Shown here in pieces: positions 36,820 through 46,258 of a stretch of 50,982 nt of DNA. A program made the translations under genes and the position numbers. Below the pieces are notes generated by a model. The model searched no databases, had not been told where the DNA came from, and saw nothing but the letters and a program-made list of their open reading frames with translations. Source of the stretch: Deltaproteobacteria bacterium. GTDB lineage: Bacteria > Desulfobacterota > Desulfobulbia > Desulfobulbales > Desulfocapsaceae. Where the stretch lies: contig PDQP01000051.1 of NCBI GenBank assembly GCA_002747805.1, positions 1 through 50,982 of the forward strand, written 5' to 3'. Each line of letters opens with the position of its first letter. Within the stretch, counting starts at the first letter, position 1.

Positions 36820-37929
36820 ATGCTGAAATTACAACATAAACGACACAATTTACGGTTCAAACGCCCTGCCGGGACTTCACGCGGCATCCTCACCGAAAAA
36901 CCCGGTCGGTTTGTGGAGATTTACTGCGAGGGGCGGTGTGGTCGGGGCGAAGTCAGCCTCATTCCCGGTCTCAGCCCGGATGATGAAAAACTTATCGAAA
37001 GCGAGCTTGACCGCATCGGCAAGGCACTGCGCGGCGGTGCGGTGGATATTGACCGGCTTTGTTGCCCGGATAACAAAAAGGATAAAAAATCCCCTGCCGA
37101 TTATAAAACAGTGCTTGCCGATATTGCCGCTCTGCTTGATACCTTGGAAGTATCGCCGGACGGTCGCTTCCCCGCCGTCCGCTTTGCCATGGAAACAGCG
37201 CTGCTGGAGCTTGTGGCGTTAAGAAAGGGCGACCCTTTCGACTCCCCCTTTTTACGGGGAGAACAAAAAATCCCGATTAACGGTCTTATCTGGATGGGCG
37301 ATGTCTCGTATATGCGCCGGCAAATTGAGAACAAGCTCGCCGAAGGGTACAAGTGCCTGAAACTGAAAATCGGTGCCATCGATTTTGCCGCCGAATACAC
37401 TCTGCTGGCGGAGATACGAAAACGCTTTTCAAAGGATGCGTTGGAGCTGCGGGTCGATGCCAACGGCGCATTCAGCCCCGAGCAGGCACCCGAAATTCTG
37501 CAACAACTGAGCAAATTTGACCTGCATTCCATCGAGCAGCCCATAGCCCCGGGGCAACGGGAGAACATGGCAAAACTGTGCAGGGAAAGTCCGCTTGCCA
37601 TTGCCCTTGACGAAGAACTGATTGGCATACCGCTTACGGAACAAAACACCCTGCTTGAGCAGATTAAACCCCGCTATATTATCCTCAAACCCTCTCTGCT
37701 CGGGGGATTTTACTTCGCCGAAAAGTGGATTGAACATGCCGCCGAACACGGCATCGGCTATTGGATTACCTCGGCGTTGGAGTCCAATCTCGGGCTGAAC
37801 GCCATTGCCCGCTGGACGGCGTTGCATAATGTACAAATGCCGCAGGGGCTCGGTACCGGTGCCCTGTTTGTCAACAATCTCCCCTCCTCGCTCCGGATTG
37901 AAGAGGGGCATCTCGGGCTTGCGGTATAA
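36820..37929 (+). CDS. menC: o-succinylbenzoate synthase
   Basis: Enolase-superfamily dehydratase making o-succinylbenzoate. In the 369 residues the barrel motifs are clear: CLKLKIG (catalytic Lys), ELRVDANGAFS (metal Asp), HSIEQPI (metal Glu), IALDEELIG (metal Asp) and IILKPSLLGG (second Lys). The start is ATG at 36820, directly after the menB stop; the longer frame from 36772 lies inside menB. menE begins 5 bases on. Confidence 0.94.
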   Translation: MLKLQHKRHNLRFKRPAGTSRGILTEKPGRFVEIYCEGRCGRGEVSLIPGLSPDDEKLIESELDRIGKALRGGAVDIDRLCCPDNKKDKKSPADYKTVLADIAALLDTLEVSPDGRFPAVRFAMETALLELVALRKGDPFDSPFLRGEQKIPINGLIWMGDVSYMRRQIENKLAEGYKCLKLKIGAIDFAAEYTLLAEIRKRFSKDALELRVDANGAFSPEQAPEILQQLSKFDLHSIEQPIAPGQRENMAKLCRESPLAIALDEELIGIPLTEQNTLLEQIKPRYIILKPSLLGGFYFAEKWIEHAAEHGIGYWITSALESNLGLNAIARWTALHNVQMPQGLGTGALFVNNLPSSLRIEEGHLGLAV

Positions 37930-37934
37930 TTTCC

Positions 37935-39026
37935 ATGGAAAGTTTGCGTCTCAACAAAGAGATATACGGCCCTAATGATGTGCCTGCGATAATAAACGCC
38001 GACAACTTCGCAGAACGTCCCGATTGGGAGCGGCAACTGTTTCTCTTTCTGCACAATTGGTGGGACAACAGCGATTATATCGAGCAGCAGACCTCCGGTT
38101 CGACCGGCAAACCCAAATTGATAAGGCTGCAAAAAAAAGCCATGCTCGCATCGGCCGAAAGAACCTGCCGTTTTTTCGGTCTTGACCAAAAAAGCCGTGC
38201 CGTGCTCTGTTTGAGCAGCAACTATATCGCCGGAAAAATGATGATTATCCGGGCAATCCGGGCGCAATCGGAACTGATTGCCGTAGCTCCCGAAGGAAAT
38301 CCCTACGAAAAAATAGAGACAACCGCCGACTTTATCGCCATGATACCCCTTCAGGCGGAAAAGATGTTGGCAACCCTCTCCTCCGGTGCCGCCCAAATTG
38401 GCGACAACGTCGGCAACGTTTTACTTGGCGGTGCGGCAATCTCGGATGAATTGCACCGGAAAATCACGGCGCGGGACGATTGCAACTTTTATATCGGCTA
38501 CGGCATGACCGAAACCTGCTCGCATATCGCTCTGCGCAAACTTGGCAAAGACGACGACGGTTACTACTCCGCTATGGAGGGCGTAACCGTAACCAAAGAC
38601 CGGCGGGGCTGTGCGGTGATTGACGACAGCGTAACGAAAATAACCGGGCTTGCGACCAACGACTTGATTGAGCATCAACCGGGCAACCCCGACCGCTTCA
38701 AGATATTGGGCAGATTTGATACCGTTATCAATTCCGGCGGCATTAAATTCTCACCGGAAGAGCTTGAAAAGAGAGTCGCCTGCGTAATGAACAGGCCGTT
38801 TATCTTCTCCTCGCTTCCCGACCGGCAACTGGGGCAAAAAATTATTATGATTGTCGAGGAGAGGGACGAACAACCCGTTTTTACATCTCCCCGGGAAAAA
38901 AGGGAGCTTATCGACCGGCTGAAACCGCTGCTGCCCAAATATGCCGCCCCGCGCGACATCGTACCGGTTCCGGCCTTGGTCAGAACCGCAAACGGCAAAA
39001 TAGACAGGAAGTTTTTGTATATTTGA
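37935..39026 (+). CDS. menE: o-succinylbenzoate-CoA ligase
   Basis: Activates o-succinylbenzoate to its CoA thioester with ATP. A short ANL-family enzyme, 363 residues: TSGSTGKPKLIRL is the P-loop, FYIGYGMTETCSHIALR the adenylate motif, LGRFDTVINSGGIKFSPEELE the hinge with the conserved Asp, and TANGKIDRKFL carries the catalytic Lys. The N-terminal region is reduced relative to acyl-CoA synthetases, as in other MenE. The transporter gene starts just beyond. Confidence 0.93.
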   Translation: MESLRLNKEIYGPNDVPAIINADNFAERPDWERQLFLFLHNWWDNSDYIEQQTSGSTGKPKLIRLQKKAMLASAERTCRFFGLDQKSRAVLCLSSNYIAGKMMIIRAIRAQSELIAVAPEGNPYEKIETTADFIAMIPLQAEKMLATLSSGAAQIGDNVGNVLLGGAAISDELHRKITARDDCNFYIGYGMTETCSHIALRKLGKDDDGYYSAMEGVTVTKDRRGCAVIDDSVTKITGLATNDLIEHQPGNPDRFKILGRFDTVINSGGIKFSPEELEKRVACVMNRPFIFSSLPDRQLGQKIIMIVEERDEQPVFTSPREKRELIDRLKPLLPKYAAPRDIVPVPALVRTANGKIDRKFLYI

Positions 39027-39034
39027 GGGCAGCC

Positions 39035-40402
39035 ATGATAACCATGACCGACCTTGCACCATACCGCCATGAAGCAAACAAAATCATCCGGCTTGCCCTG
39101 CCGATTCTGCTTGCCCAGTTATCGCAGTCCAGCATGGGCTTTGTCGATACCATCATGGCCGGCCGGGTCGGAGCGGTGGATCTGGCTGCGGTGGCGGTCG
39201 GCTCCAGCCTGTTCTTTCCGGTATATCTATTTCTGGTCGGGCTGCTAAGTGCCGTCACTCCCCTGACGGCACAGGCTCATGGCCGCCGGGACAAGGCTGA
39301 TATCATGCGTTCTTTCCAGCAGGGCGTGGTGGCCGGAGTAAGCTGCGGCCTTATCACCATGATTATCATCTGGCAGCTGCCGCTTTTTTTACCCATCCTC
39401 AAGGTTTCACCGGAAATTATCCCGCCAGCCAAGGGCTATCTTTTTGCCATTTCGCTGGGTATGCCCTTTGCCGGAGTATTTCTGGCCCTTCGCAGCGGCG
39501 GGGAAGGCTTGTCGATGACCAGATTATCCATGCTAACCGGATTTGCCGGATTACTGATCAATATTGCCGCAAATTACATCTTTATTTTCGGTAAATTAGG
39601 TCTACCGGCCATGGGCGGAGTCGGCTGCGGCTGGGCCTCGGCCATAGCCATAATTGCCATGATGCTGACCATGATCTTTCTGCTGCATAAGGGCAAGGTG
39701 ATAAGCATTGCAGGCCTGTGCCGACTTGAGCCCGGATTACTAAAATCCATGCAGGACTTTTTTGCCCTGGGGCTGCCCATCGGTCTTTCCCTGTTTGTGG
39801 AATGCTCCATCTTTGCCATGATTTCCCTGCTGATCGCCAGATTCGGTGCCAAGATAGTTGCAGCCCACCAGATAGCCCTTAACTTCACCTCCCTGCTGTT
39901 TATTGTGCCGCTCAGTCTTTCCATGGCCCTTGCCATTCGGGTCGGCTTTCTTATCGGCAGAAAACAGGCGGCCAATATGAAAAGAGCGGTCCTGGCCGGG
40001 CTGGCCCTGGCCGTTTTCTGCTCATGTCTGACCGGCAGCTTTATTGTTGGTCTCGCAGATATAATCGTCCGGCTATATACCGATGAACTGCCGGTGCAGG
40101 AGATGGCCGTTCATCTGCTGTTTTTTGCCGCCCTGTTTCAATTATCCGATGCAGTTCAGGTCAACTGTGCCGGGGCCTTAAGGGGCTGCAAGGACACCAA
40201 GATTCCCATGCTGCTGATGGTTCTTGCCTATTGGGTAATTGGTCTGCCGATAGGTTACGGACTTGGCATCCTGGGCTGGGGCGGCATGACGCCCGGGGCC
40301 AAGGGATTCTGGATCGGGCTGATCTGCGGCCTGACCATCTCGGCAATTTTACTGGGCAGAAGGCTTTATACGGTGGTCATGCGTCTTGCCAAGGAAATTT
40401 AA
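39035..40402 (+). CDS. MATE-family efflux transporter
   Basis: Cation-coupled multidrug/toxin exporter, 455 residues and about twelve membrane helices. The opening IIRLALPILLAQLSQSSMGFVDTIMAGRVGAVDLAAVAVGSSLFFPVYLFLVGLLSAVTPLTAQAHGRRDK is typical of the NorM branch. The ATG at 39035 stands 7 bases after GAGG; an upstream TTG in frame is less likely. It follows menE by 8 bases and may be cotranscribed with the men genes, but its substrate is unknown. Confidence 0.93.
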   Translation: MITMTDLAPYRHEANKIIRLALPILLAQLSQSSMGFVDTIMAGRVGAVDLAAVAVGSSLFFPVYLFLVGLLSAVTPLTAQAHGRRDKADIMRSFQQGVVAGVSCGLITMIIIWQLPLFLPILKVSPEIIPPAKGYLFAISLGMPFAGVFLALRSGGEGLSMTRLSMLTGFAGLLINIAANYIFIFGKLGLPAMGGVGCGWASAIAIIAMMLTMIFLLHKGKVISIAGLCRLEPGLLKSMQDFFALGLPIGLSLFVECSIFAMISLLIARFGAKIVAAHQIALNFTSLLFIVPLSLSMALAIRVGFLIGRKQAANMKRAVLAGLALAVFCSCLTGSFIVGLADIIVRLYTDELPVQEMAVHLLFFAALFQLSDAVQVNCAGALRGCKDTKIPMLLMVLAYWVIGLPIGYGLGILGWGGMTPGAKGFWIGLICGLTISAILLGRRLYTVVMRLAKEI

Positions 40403-40502
40403 CCGATAAATCTGCAAAAATAGATGGTAATTTTTCGGTTCCGTTGTATGGTGCCTGCCCGATGATACACTTATCGGCCAAATAACCTTAAGGAGGCAAA
40501 CC
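40403..40502 (+). promoter_or_regulatory. leader of upp with an inverted repeat
   Basis: CCGATAA (40403-40409) and TTATCGG (40471-40477) are inverted copies bracketing the region before upp. They could fold in the RNA or form an operator; nothing further is evident. Confidence 0.3.
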
Positions 40503-41129
40503 ATGTCCCTGCATATAGCAAATCACCCGCTAATTAGACATAAACTCGGCATTATGCGTGAAGAAGGAATTTCTACTAAGGATTTCAGAGACTTGTCGGC
40601 AGAAGTCGCCAGACTGCTCACCTATGAGGCCACCAAGGATCTGGAGATGGAAAAGGAAACCATAAAGGGCTGGGCCGGCCCGGTTTCGGTGGAAAAGCTC
40701 AAGGGCAAAAAGATCACCATTGTCCCTATTTTGAGGGCCGGACTGGGCATGATGAACGGGGTGATTGATATGATTCCGTCTGCCAAGGTAAGCGTGGTCG
40801 GTTATTACCGCAATGAGGAAACCCTTGAACCGGTTGAATATTATATAAAACTGGCTAGTGAAATAGAGCAGAGGACGGCCATCATCCTTGACCCGATGCT
40901 GGCTACGGGCGGAACCCTGCTGGCAACCATCGATACCCTGAAAAAGGCCGGATGCCGGGATATTCGGGGGATTTTTCTGGTGGCCGCCCCCGAAGGACTG
41001 CAACGTGTTCAGGAGTATCATCCCGATGTGGACATTTACGTTGCTGCAGTTGACGACCGTCTCAACCAGGACAGCTATATCCTGCCGGGTCTGGGTGATG
41101 CCGGAGACAAGATTTTTGGAACCAAGTAG
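40503..41129 (+). CDS. upp: uracil phosphoribosyltransferase
   Basis: Salvages uracil to UMP with PRPP in the cytoplasm. The 208-residue protein has [42 protein letters not shown], the PRPP-binding [18 protein letters not shown], and the C-terminal [35 protein letters not shown] precedes the start. Followed by a uracil permease after 12 bases, forming an uptake-and-salvage pair. Confidence 0.98.
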   Translation: MSLHIANHPLIRHKLGIMREEGISTKDFRDLSAEVARLLTYEATKDLEMEKETIKGWAGPVSVEKLKGKKITIVPILRAGLGMMNGVIDMIPSAKVSVVGYYRNEETLEPVEYYIKLASEIEQRTAIILDPMLATGGTLLATIDTLKKAGCRDIRGIFLVAAPEGLQRVQEYHPDVDIYVAAVDDRLNQDSYILPGLGDAGDKIFGTK

Positions 41130-41141
41130 AAGGTGCGTAAG

Positions 41142-42464
41142 ATGACCGGAGAGACGACTACATATAAATTCAGGGTTGAAGATAGTCTAATCGGCGTGCA
41201 GATGCTTTTTGTCGCCTTTGGCGCCTTGGTACTGGTGCCGCTTTTGACCGGGCTAGATACCAATGTGGCACTTTTTACCGCCGGAGCCGGGACCCTGCTT
41301 TTTCAGGTGATTACCAGGGGAAAGGTGCCGGTTTTTCTGGCCTCTTCCTTTGCCTTTATTGCCCCGATTATCTACGGCGTGCAGACCTGGGGAGTGCCGG
41401 GAACCATGTGCGGACTGATGGCCGCTGGTTTCTTCTATGTGGCACTTAGTCTGGCAATCAGGGTTTTTGGTTCCGATATTTTACATAAACTGCTGCCGCC
41501 CATAGTTACCGGCCCGGTGATCATGGTGATCGGTCTGGTTCTGGCACCGGCGGCGGTCAATATGGCTATGGGCAAGACTGGTGCCGGTGATGCCTGGCTG
41601 GTGCCGGAGCCTACGGCCATGATTATTGCCGGTGAATCCCTGATTGCCACGGCTTTAATCTCCCTGCTGGGCCGGGGCTGGCTGAAACTGGTGCCGATCT
41701 TGTGCGGCATTCTTTCTGGTTATGTTACTGCGTTACTGCTGGATATTTCAGGAGTTTCGGCCTATGTGCAGGCCTCTTTTGATGCCGGAAATCTGGCTAA
41801 CTATACCGGCCCGAATCTGGTCTCTTTTGCACCGCTGGCAGACAAGGCATGGTTCAGCCTGCCGCATTTCACCCTGCCGGAGTGGAACTGGGAGGCAGTG
41901 CTGTTTATAGTGCCGGTCGCCATTGCTCCGGCCATCGAGCATTTTGGCGATATTTTAGCCATCGGTTCCATTTCCGGCCGAGATTATGTCAAGGAGCCGG
42001 GCATCCAGAAAACCATGCTGGGCGACGGCCTGGCCACCTCTCTGGCTGCCTTTCTGGGCGGCCCGCCCAATACCACCTATTCCGAGGTAAGCGGTGCAGT
42101 GGCCCTGACCAAAGCCTTTAATCCGGCCATTATGACCTGGGCGGCCATTGCCGCCATCCTGCTGTCCTTTGTCGGCAAGGTCGGAGCCTTGTTAAACACC
42201 ATTCCGGTACCGGTGATGGGGGGGATTATGATTTTGCTGTTCGGCATGATCACCGTCATGGGCATCAATACCATGGTCAAGGCGGGTAAGGATCTTAACA
42301 CCCCGAGAAGCCTGATCATTGTGGCGGTCATCCTGGTCTTCGGCATCGGCGGCATGGAGTTCAGTGCTGGCGGCTTTTCAATCAAGGGCATCGGTCTTGC
42401 CGGGCTGGTCGGCATGATTCTAAACTTATTGCTGCCGCCGGAAAAAGAGGCTGCCGCCAACTAG
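41142..42464 (+). CDS. uraA: uracil/xanthine permease (NCS2 family)
   Basis: Nucleobase:cation symporter of the NCS2 family, 440 residues and about fourteen membrane segments. IGVQMLFVAFGALVLVPLLTGLDTNVALFTAGAGTLLFQVITRGKVPVFLASSFAFIAPI is the usual N-terminal part; IAPAIEHFGDILAIGSISGRDYVKEPGIQKTMLGDGLATSLAAFLGGPPNTTYSEVSGAVALTK is the substrate-site signature. The ATG at 41142 has AAGG upstream; GTG at 41133 is an alternative. The upp linkage supports uracil as substrate. Confidence 0.94.
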   Translation: MTGETTTYKFRVEDSLIGVQMLFVAFGALVLVPLLTGLDTNVALFTAGAGTLLFQVITRGKVPVFLASSFAFIAPIIYGVQTWGVPGTMCGLMAAGFFYVALSLAIRVFGSDILHKLLPPIVTGPVIMVIGLVLAPAAVNMAMGKTGAGDAWLVPEPTAMIIAGESLIATALISLLGRGWLKLVPILCGILSGYVTALLLDISGVSAYVQASFDAGNLANYTGPNLVSFAPLADKAWFSLPHFTLPEWNWEAVLFIVPVAIAPAIEHFGDILAIGSISGRDYVKEPGIQKTMLGDGLATSLAAFLGGPPNTTYSEVSGAVALTKAFNPAIMTWAAIAAILLSFVGKVGALLNTIPVPVMGGIMILLFGMITVMGINTMVKAGKDLNTPRSLIIVAVILVFGIGGMEFSAGGFSIKGIGLAGLVGMILNLLLPPEKEAAAN

Positions 42465-42675
42465 TTTTGACGTTCTGCCGATAATTTACGCCAAAATATC
42501 TGCTTGCCGCTTTTATTTAATAATATCGAATTATTGCTGTTTCTTCCCATAGAAATAGCCGGGCAATTTTAACCATAATTTCAAAAAGTTCTGTTAAAAC
42601 TTGCCAAAATATGGTAGTAAGGTCGTTTGCTCATTGGGAGCAAGATGAAGAAGAACCACAAAAGAGAGGAGAACT

Positions 42676-44274
42676 ATGAAGAAAACCAAAAAAATTCTTG
42701 CTGCACTTTGCGGTGCCTCGTTATTGACCATGGGAGCGGTTGGCGTTAATGCCAAGACCCTGGTTTATTGCTCCGAAGGAAGCCCGGAAGGTTTTAATCC
42801 GGCCTTTTTTACCGCTGGTACCACCTTTGATGCCTCTTCCAGAGCGATTTTCAACAAGCTGGTGGAATTTGAGCGGGGAGATACCAAAATCATCCCGGGC
42901 CTTGCCGAAAGCTGGGATATAAGTGATGACGGCCTGACCTACACCTTTCACCTGCGTAAAGGGGTGAAATTTCATACCACCAAGGAGTTTACCCCCAGCC
43001 GCGACTTTAATGCGGACGATGTGCTGTTCAGCTTTAATCGTCAGTGGGACAAAAAGCATCCGTTTCATAACATAAATGGCGGTAACTATGAGTATTTTAG
43101 CTCGATGGGCATGCCGGATCTGATCAAGTCGATCGAAAAGGTGGATGATTATACCGTAAAATTTGTGCTTAATAAGCCAGAGGCCCCCATGCTGGCTAAT
43201 CTGGCCATGGATTTTGCTTCCATCCACTCAGCGGAATATGCCGATAAAATGATGAAGGCCGGTACCCCGGAGGTTATCGACCACAAACCAGTAGGAACCG
43301 GCCCGTTCAAGCTGATCAACTACCAAAAGGATGCGGCCATCCGCTATGCGGCCCATCCTGATTTTTTCCGGGGCAAGTCGCCGCTTGATAACCTGGTTTT
43401 TGCCATCACTCCCGACCCGTCAGTGCGTTATCAGAAGCTGAAAAAGGGTGAGTGTCATGTCATGCCCTACCCCAATCCGGCTGATCTTGAAGCCATGAAA
43501 AAGGATCCGGCGGTCAATCTGATGCAGAAAGAGGGGCTTAATGTCGGCTATCTCGCCTACAATACCAAAATAAAGCCGTTTGATAACCCCAAGGTGAGAA
43601 AGGCCCTCAATATGGCGATTAACAAGCAGGCCATACTTGATGCGGTATTCAAGGGTGCCGGTAAGGTAGCCAAAAATCCCCTGCCGCCGACCATCTGGTC
43701 ATATAATGATGCGGTTAAGGATGACCCCTACGATCCAGAAGCCGCCAAGAAAATGCTTAAGGAAGCTGGCGTATCCGGCCTTGAAATGGAGGTATGGGCC
43801 ATGCCGGTACAGCGTCCATACAATCCCAATGCCAAGAGGATGGCCGAGCTGATCCAGTCTGACTTTGCCAAGATCGGAGTTAAGGTCAATGTAGTTTCCT
43901 ATGAATGGGGAGAGTACCTGAAAAGGGCCAAGGAACTTGACCGCAAGGGTGCAGTTCTGCTCGGCTGGACTGGAGATAACGGCGACCCGGATAATTTCTT
44001 GGCTACCCTGCTTAGCTGTGACGGAGTGGGCGGTTCAAACAAGTCCCATTTCTGCTATGAGCCTTTTGAAAAGCTGATTCAGCAGGCCAAGGTTGTTTCC
44101 GATCCGGCTGAAAGAACCAAGCTCTACGAGCAGGCGCAAGTGATTTTCAAGGAGCAGGCACCTTGGGCGACCATTGCCCATTCAGTGGTTTTTGAGCCGG
44201 TTCGCAAAGAAGTGGTGGGTTATCGTATCGACCCCTTCGGCGGCCATATTTTTTATGGAGTTGACCTGAAGTAG
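42676..44274 (+). CDS. dppA: peptide ABC importer substrate-binding protein (SBP_bac_5)
   Basis: Periplasmic binding protein for di- or oligopeptides, 532 residues. The signal peptide KKILAALCGASLLTMGAVGVNA is followed by KTLVYCSEGSPEGFNPAFFTAGTTFDASSRAIFNKLVEFERGDTKIIPGLAESWDISDDGLTYTFHLRKGVKFH, the cluster C opening shared with DppA, and VRKALNMAINKQAILDAVFKG. GAGGAG is the ribosome binding site. A strong terminator-like hairpin separates it from the permease genes. DppA-type proteins can also bind haem or other ligands. Confidence 0.94.
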   Translation: MKKTKKILAALCGASLLTMGAVGVNAKTLVYCSEGSPEGFNPAFFTAGTTFDASSRAIFNKLVEFERGDTKIIPGLAESWDISDDGLTYTFHLRKGVKFHTTKEFTPSRDFNADDVLFSFNRQWDKKHPFHNINGGNYEYFSSMGMPDLIKSIEKVDDYTVKFVLNKPEAPMLANLAMDFASIHSAEYADKMMKAGTPEVIDHKPVGTGPFKLINYQKDAAIRYAAHPDFFRGKSPLDNLVFAITPDPSVRYQKLKKGECHVMPYPNPADLEAMKKDPAVNLMQKEGLNVGYLAYNTKIKPFDNPKVRKALNMAINKQAILDAVFKGAGKVAKNPLPPTIWSYNDAVKDDPYDPEAAKKMLKEAGVSGLEMEVWAMPVQRPYNPNAKRMAELIQSDFAKIGVKVNVVSYEWGEYLKRAKELDRKGAVLLGWTGDNGDPDNFLATLLSCDGVGGSNKSHFCYEPFEKLIQQAKVVSDPAERTKLYEQAQVIFKEQAPWATIAHSVVFEPVRKEVVGYRIDPFGGHIFYGVDLK

Positions 44275-44285
44275 CAGGCCCATGC

Positions 44286-44314
44286 GGAGACCGGAACCCC
44301 GGTCTCCGTTTTTT
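44286..44314 (+). terminator. intra-operon terminator/attenuator after dppA
   Basis: A 9-bp perfect GC-rich stem (44286-44294 with 44299-44307) has a 4-base loop and six T at 44309-44314. It lies between the binding-protein gene and dppB, so it should reduce permease expression relative to the binding protein and protect the dppA mRNA 3' end. Confidence 0.85.
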
Positions 44315-44326
44315 CATCGTAAAATT

Positions 44327-45337
44327 ATGCTGACTTATTTATTAAAAAAACTGGGCGTGTTGGTGCCTACTTTTTTGGGCGTTACCTTTATCGCCTTTCT
44401 TTTTATCCGTCTGCTGCCGGGCGATCCGGTGCTGGTCATGGCCGGTGAACGCGGCATGAGCGAGGAAAGACATGCCCAGCTTATAAAGGAATTCGGCTTT
44501 GACCGTCCGATTATTGTCCAATACGGCCTGTATCTGAAAGATCTGGCCCACGGCAATTTTGGCACCTCGTTTGTAACCAAGAAACCAGTGGCGGAGGAAT
44601 TTTTCTCGCTTTTTCCGGCCACAGTTGAACTTTCAATCTGTGCCATGCTGATTGCTGCCTTACTGGGACTGCCGGCCGGAGTAATTGCTGCGGTTAAGCG
44701 GGGCTCATTTTTTGACCATATGGTGATGACCGGGGCCTTGACCGGCTACTCCATGCCGATTTTCTGGTGGGGCTTACTGCTAATCATTTTATTTTCCGGC
44801 ATTCTCGGCTGGACGCCGGTTTCCGGCAGGATTTCGTTATTATATTTTTTCGAGCCGAAAACCGGCTTTATGCTGATTGACAGCCTTTTATCCGGTGAGA
44901 AAGGTGCCTTTAAGTCTGCCGTGTCTCACCTGATTCTGCCGGCCATCGTGCTTGGCACCATCCCGCTTGCGGTCATTGCCAGACAGACCCGTTCGGCAAT
45001 GCTGGAAGTGCTTGGCGAGGATTATGTCCGCACCGCCAGGGCCAAAGGACTGACGGCTGCCCGGGTGGTTGGCCTGCACGCCTTAAGAAATGCAATGATT
45101 CCGGTAATTACCGTGATCGGCCTGCAGGTTGGCGTACTTTTTGCCGGTGCCATACTTACCGAAACAATTTTTTCCTGGCCGGGCATAGGCAAATGGATGG
45201 TTGATTCCATTTTCCGCAGGGACTACCCGGCGGTACAGGGCGGCCTGATTCTGATTGCTACTATGGTAATGCTTGTAAATCTCTGTGTTGATTTATTGTA
45301 CGGCCTGATCAATCCTCAAATCAGACATACGGAGTAG
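44327..45337 (+). CDS. dppB: peptide ABC importer permease DppB-type
   Basis: First inner-membrane permease, 336 residues and six membrane helices. The product opens MLTYLLKKLGVLVPTFLGVTFIAFLFIRLLPGDPV, and the EAA loop contacting the ATPase is RTARAKGLTAARVVGLHALRNAMIPVITVIG. The start at 44327 lies 13 bases after the terminator T-run; the frame open to 44282 would begin inside the hairpin. The ribosome binding site is weak. Confidence 0.95.
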   Translation: MLTYLLKKLGVLVPTFLGVTFIAFLFIRLLPGDPVLVMAGERGMSEERHAQLIKEFGFDRPIIVQYGLYLKDLAHGNFGTSFVTKKPVAEEFFSLFPATVELSICAMLIAALLGLPAGVIAAVKRGSFFDHMVMTGALTGYSMPIFWWGLLLIILFSGILGWTPVSGRISLLYFFEPKTGFMLIDSLLSGEKGAFKSAVSHLILPAIVLGTIPLAVIARQTRSAMLEVLGEDYVRTARAKGLTAARVVGLHALRNAMIPVITVIGLQVGVLFAGAILTETIFSWPGIGKWMVDSIFRRDYPAVQGGLILIATMVMLVNLCVDLLYGLINPQIRHTE

Positions 45338-45340
45338 ATC

Positions 45341-46255
45341 ATGGCAGAGCAGATTATGCAGGCAGATGCCGCCGACAGCCGCCCTTCCGGGCGGATGGCC
45401 TTACTGGCCGAATTCTGGAAATATTTCAGCGAGAACCGCGGGGCGGTTTTCGGCCTGTTCTTTTTTATCGGCGTGGTTCTCATGGCGGTTTTTGCCGATT
45501 TTTTGGCACCGCACCTGCCCAATGAACAGTATCGGGATGCCTTTTTACTGCCCCCGTGCTGGCAGGAAGGCGGCAGCATGAAATTTTTGCTGGGAACGGA
45601 TGCGGTGGGCCGGGACGTATTGTCTAGGCTGATTTACGGCTCACGCTACTCGCTATTTATCGGCTGTATTGTGGTCGCGGTATCGCTGGTTATCGGGGTT
45701 ATTCTGGGGCTTATTGCCGGATTTTTCCGCGGTAAAACCGATATTTTCATCATGCGGATCATGGATATTGTGCTTTCCTTTCCCAGCCTGCTGCTGGCAC
45801 TGGTGCTGGTGGCGATTTTGGGGCCGAGCCTGATTAACGCCATGGTTGCCATTGCCATCGTTCAGCAGCCCCATTATGTGCGGCTGACCAGAGCTGCGGT
45901 CATGAGTGAAATGACCAAGGATTATGTAACTGCGGCCCGGGTTATCGGGGTCAGAAAACTGCGTCTGATGTTTATTACCATTTTGCCCAACTGTATGGCT
46001 CCGCTGATCGTTCAGGCGGCACTTAGTTTTTCCACCGCCATTCTTGATGCCGCCGCCCTTGGTTTCCTGGGTATGGGTGCCCAGCCGCCGACCCCCGAAT
46101 GGGGAACCATGCTGGCCGAGGCCCGTGAGTTTATCACCAGTGCCTGGTGGGTGGTAACCTTTCCCGGCGTTGCCATTTTAACCACGGTTTTAGCCATCAA
46201 CCTGATGGGAGACGGTCTGCGTGATGCCCTGGATCCAAAACTGAAACGGTCATAA
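45341..46255 (+). CDS. dppC: peptide ABC importer permease DppC-type
   Basis: Second permease, 304 residues with six helices. It has the N-terminal OppC segment (FWKYFSENRGAVFGLFFFIGVVLMAVFADFLAPHLP), LLGTDAVGRDVLSRLIYGSRYSLFIG, and the EAA loop YVTAARVIGVRKLRLMFITILPNCMAPLIVQ. Spacing to neighbours is 3 bases on each side. Confidence 0.95.
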   Translation: MAEQIMQADAADSRPSGRMALLAEFWKYFSENRGAVFGLFFFIGVVLMAVFADFLAPHLPNEQYRDAFLLPPCWQEGGSMKFLLGTDAVGRDVLSRLIYGSRYSLFIGCIVVAVSLVIGVILGLIAGFFRGKTDIFIMRIMDIVLSFPSLLLALVLVAILGPSLINAMVAIAIVQQPHYVRLTRAAVMSEMTKDYVTAARVIGVRKLRLMFITILPNCMAPLIVQAALSFSTAILDAAALGFLGMGAQPPTPEWGTMLAEAREFITSAWWVVTFPGVAILTTVLAINLMGDGLRDALDPKLKRS

Positions 46256-46258
46256 AAA

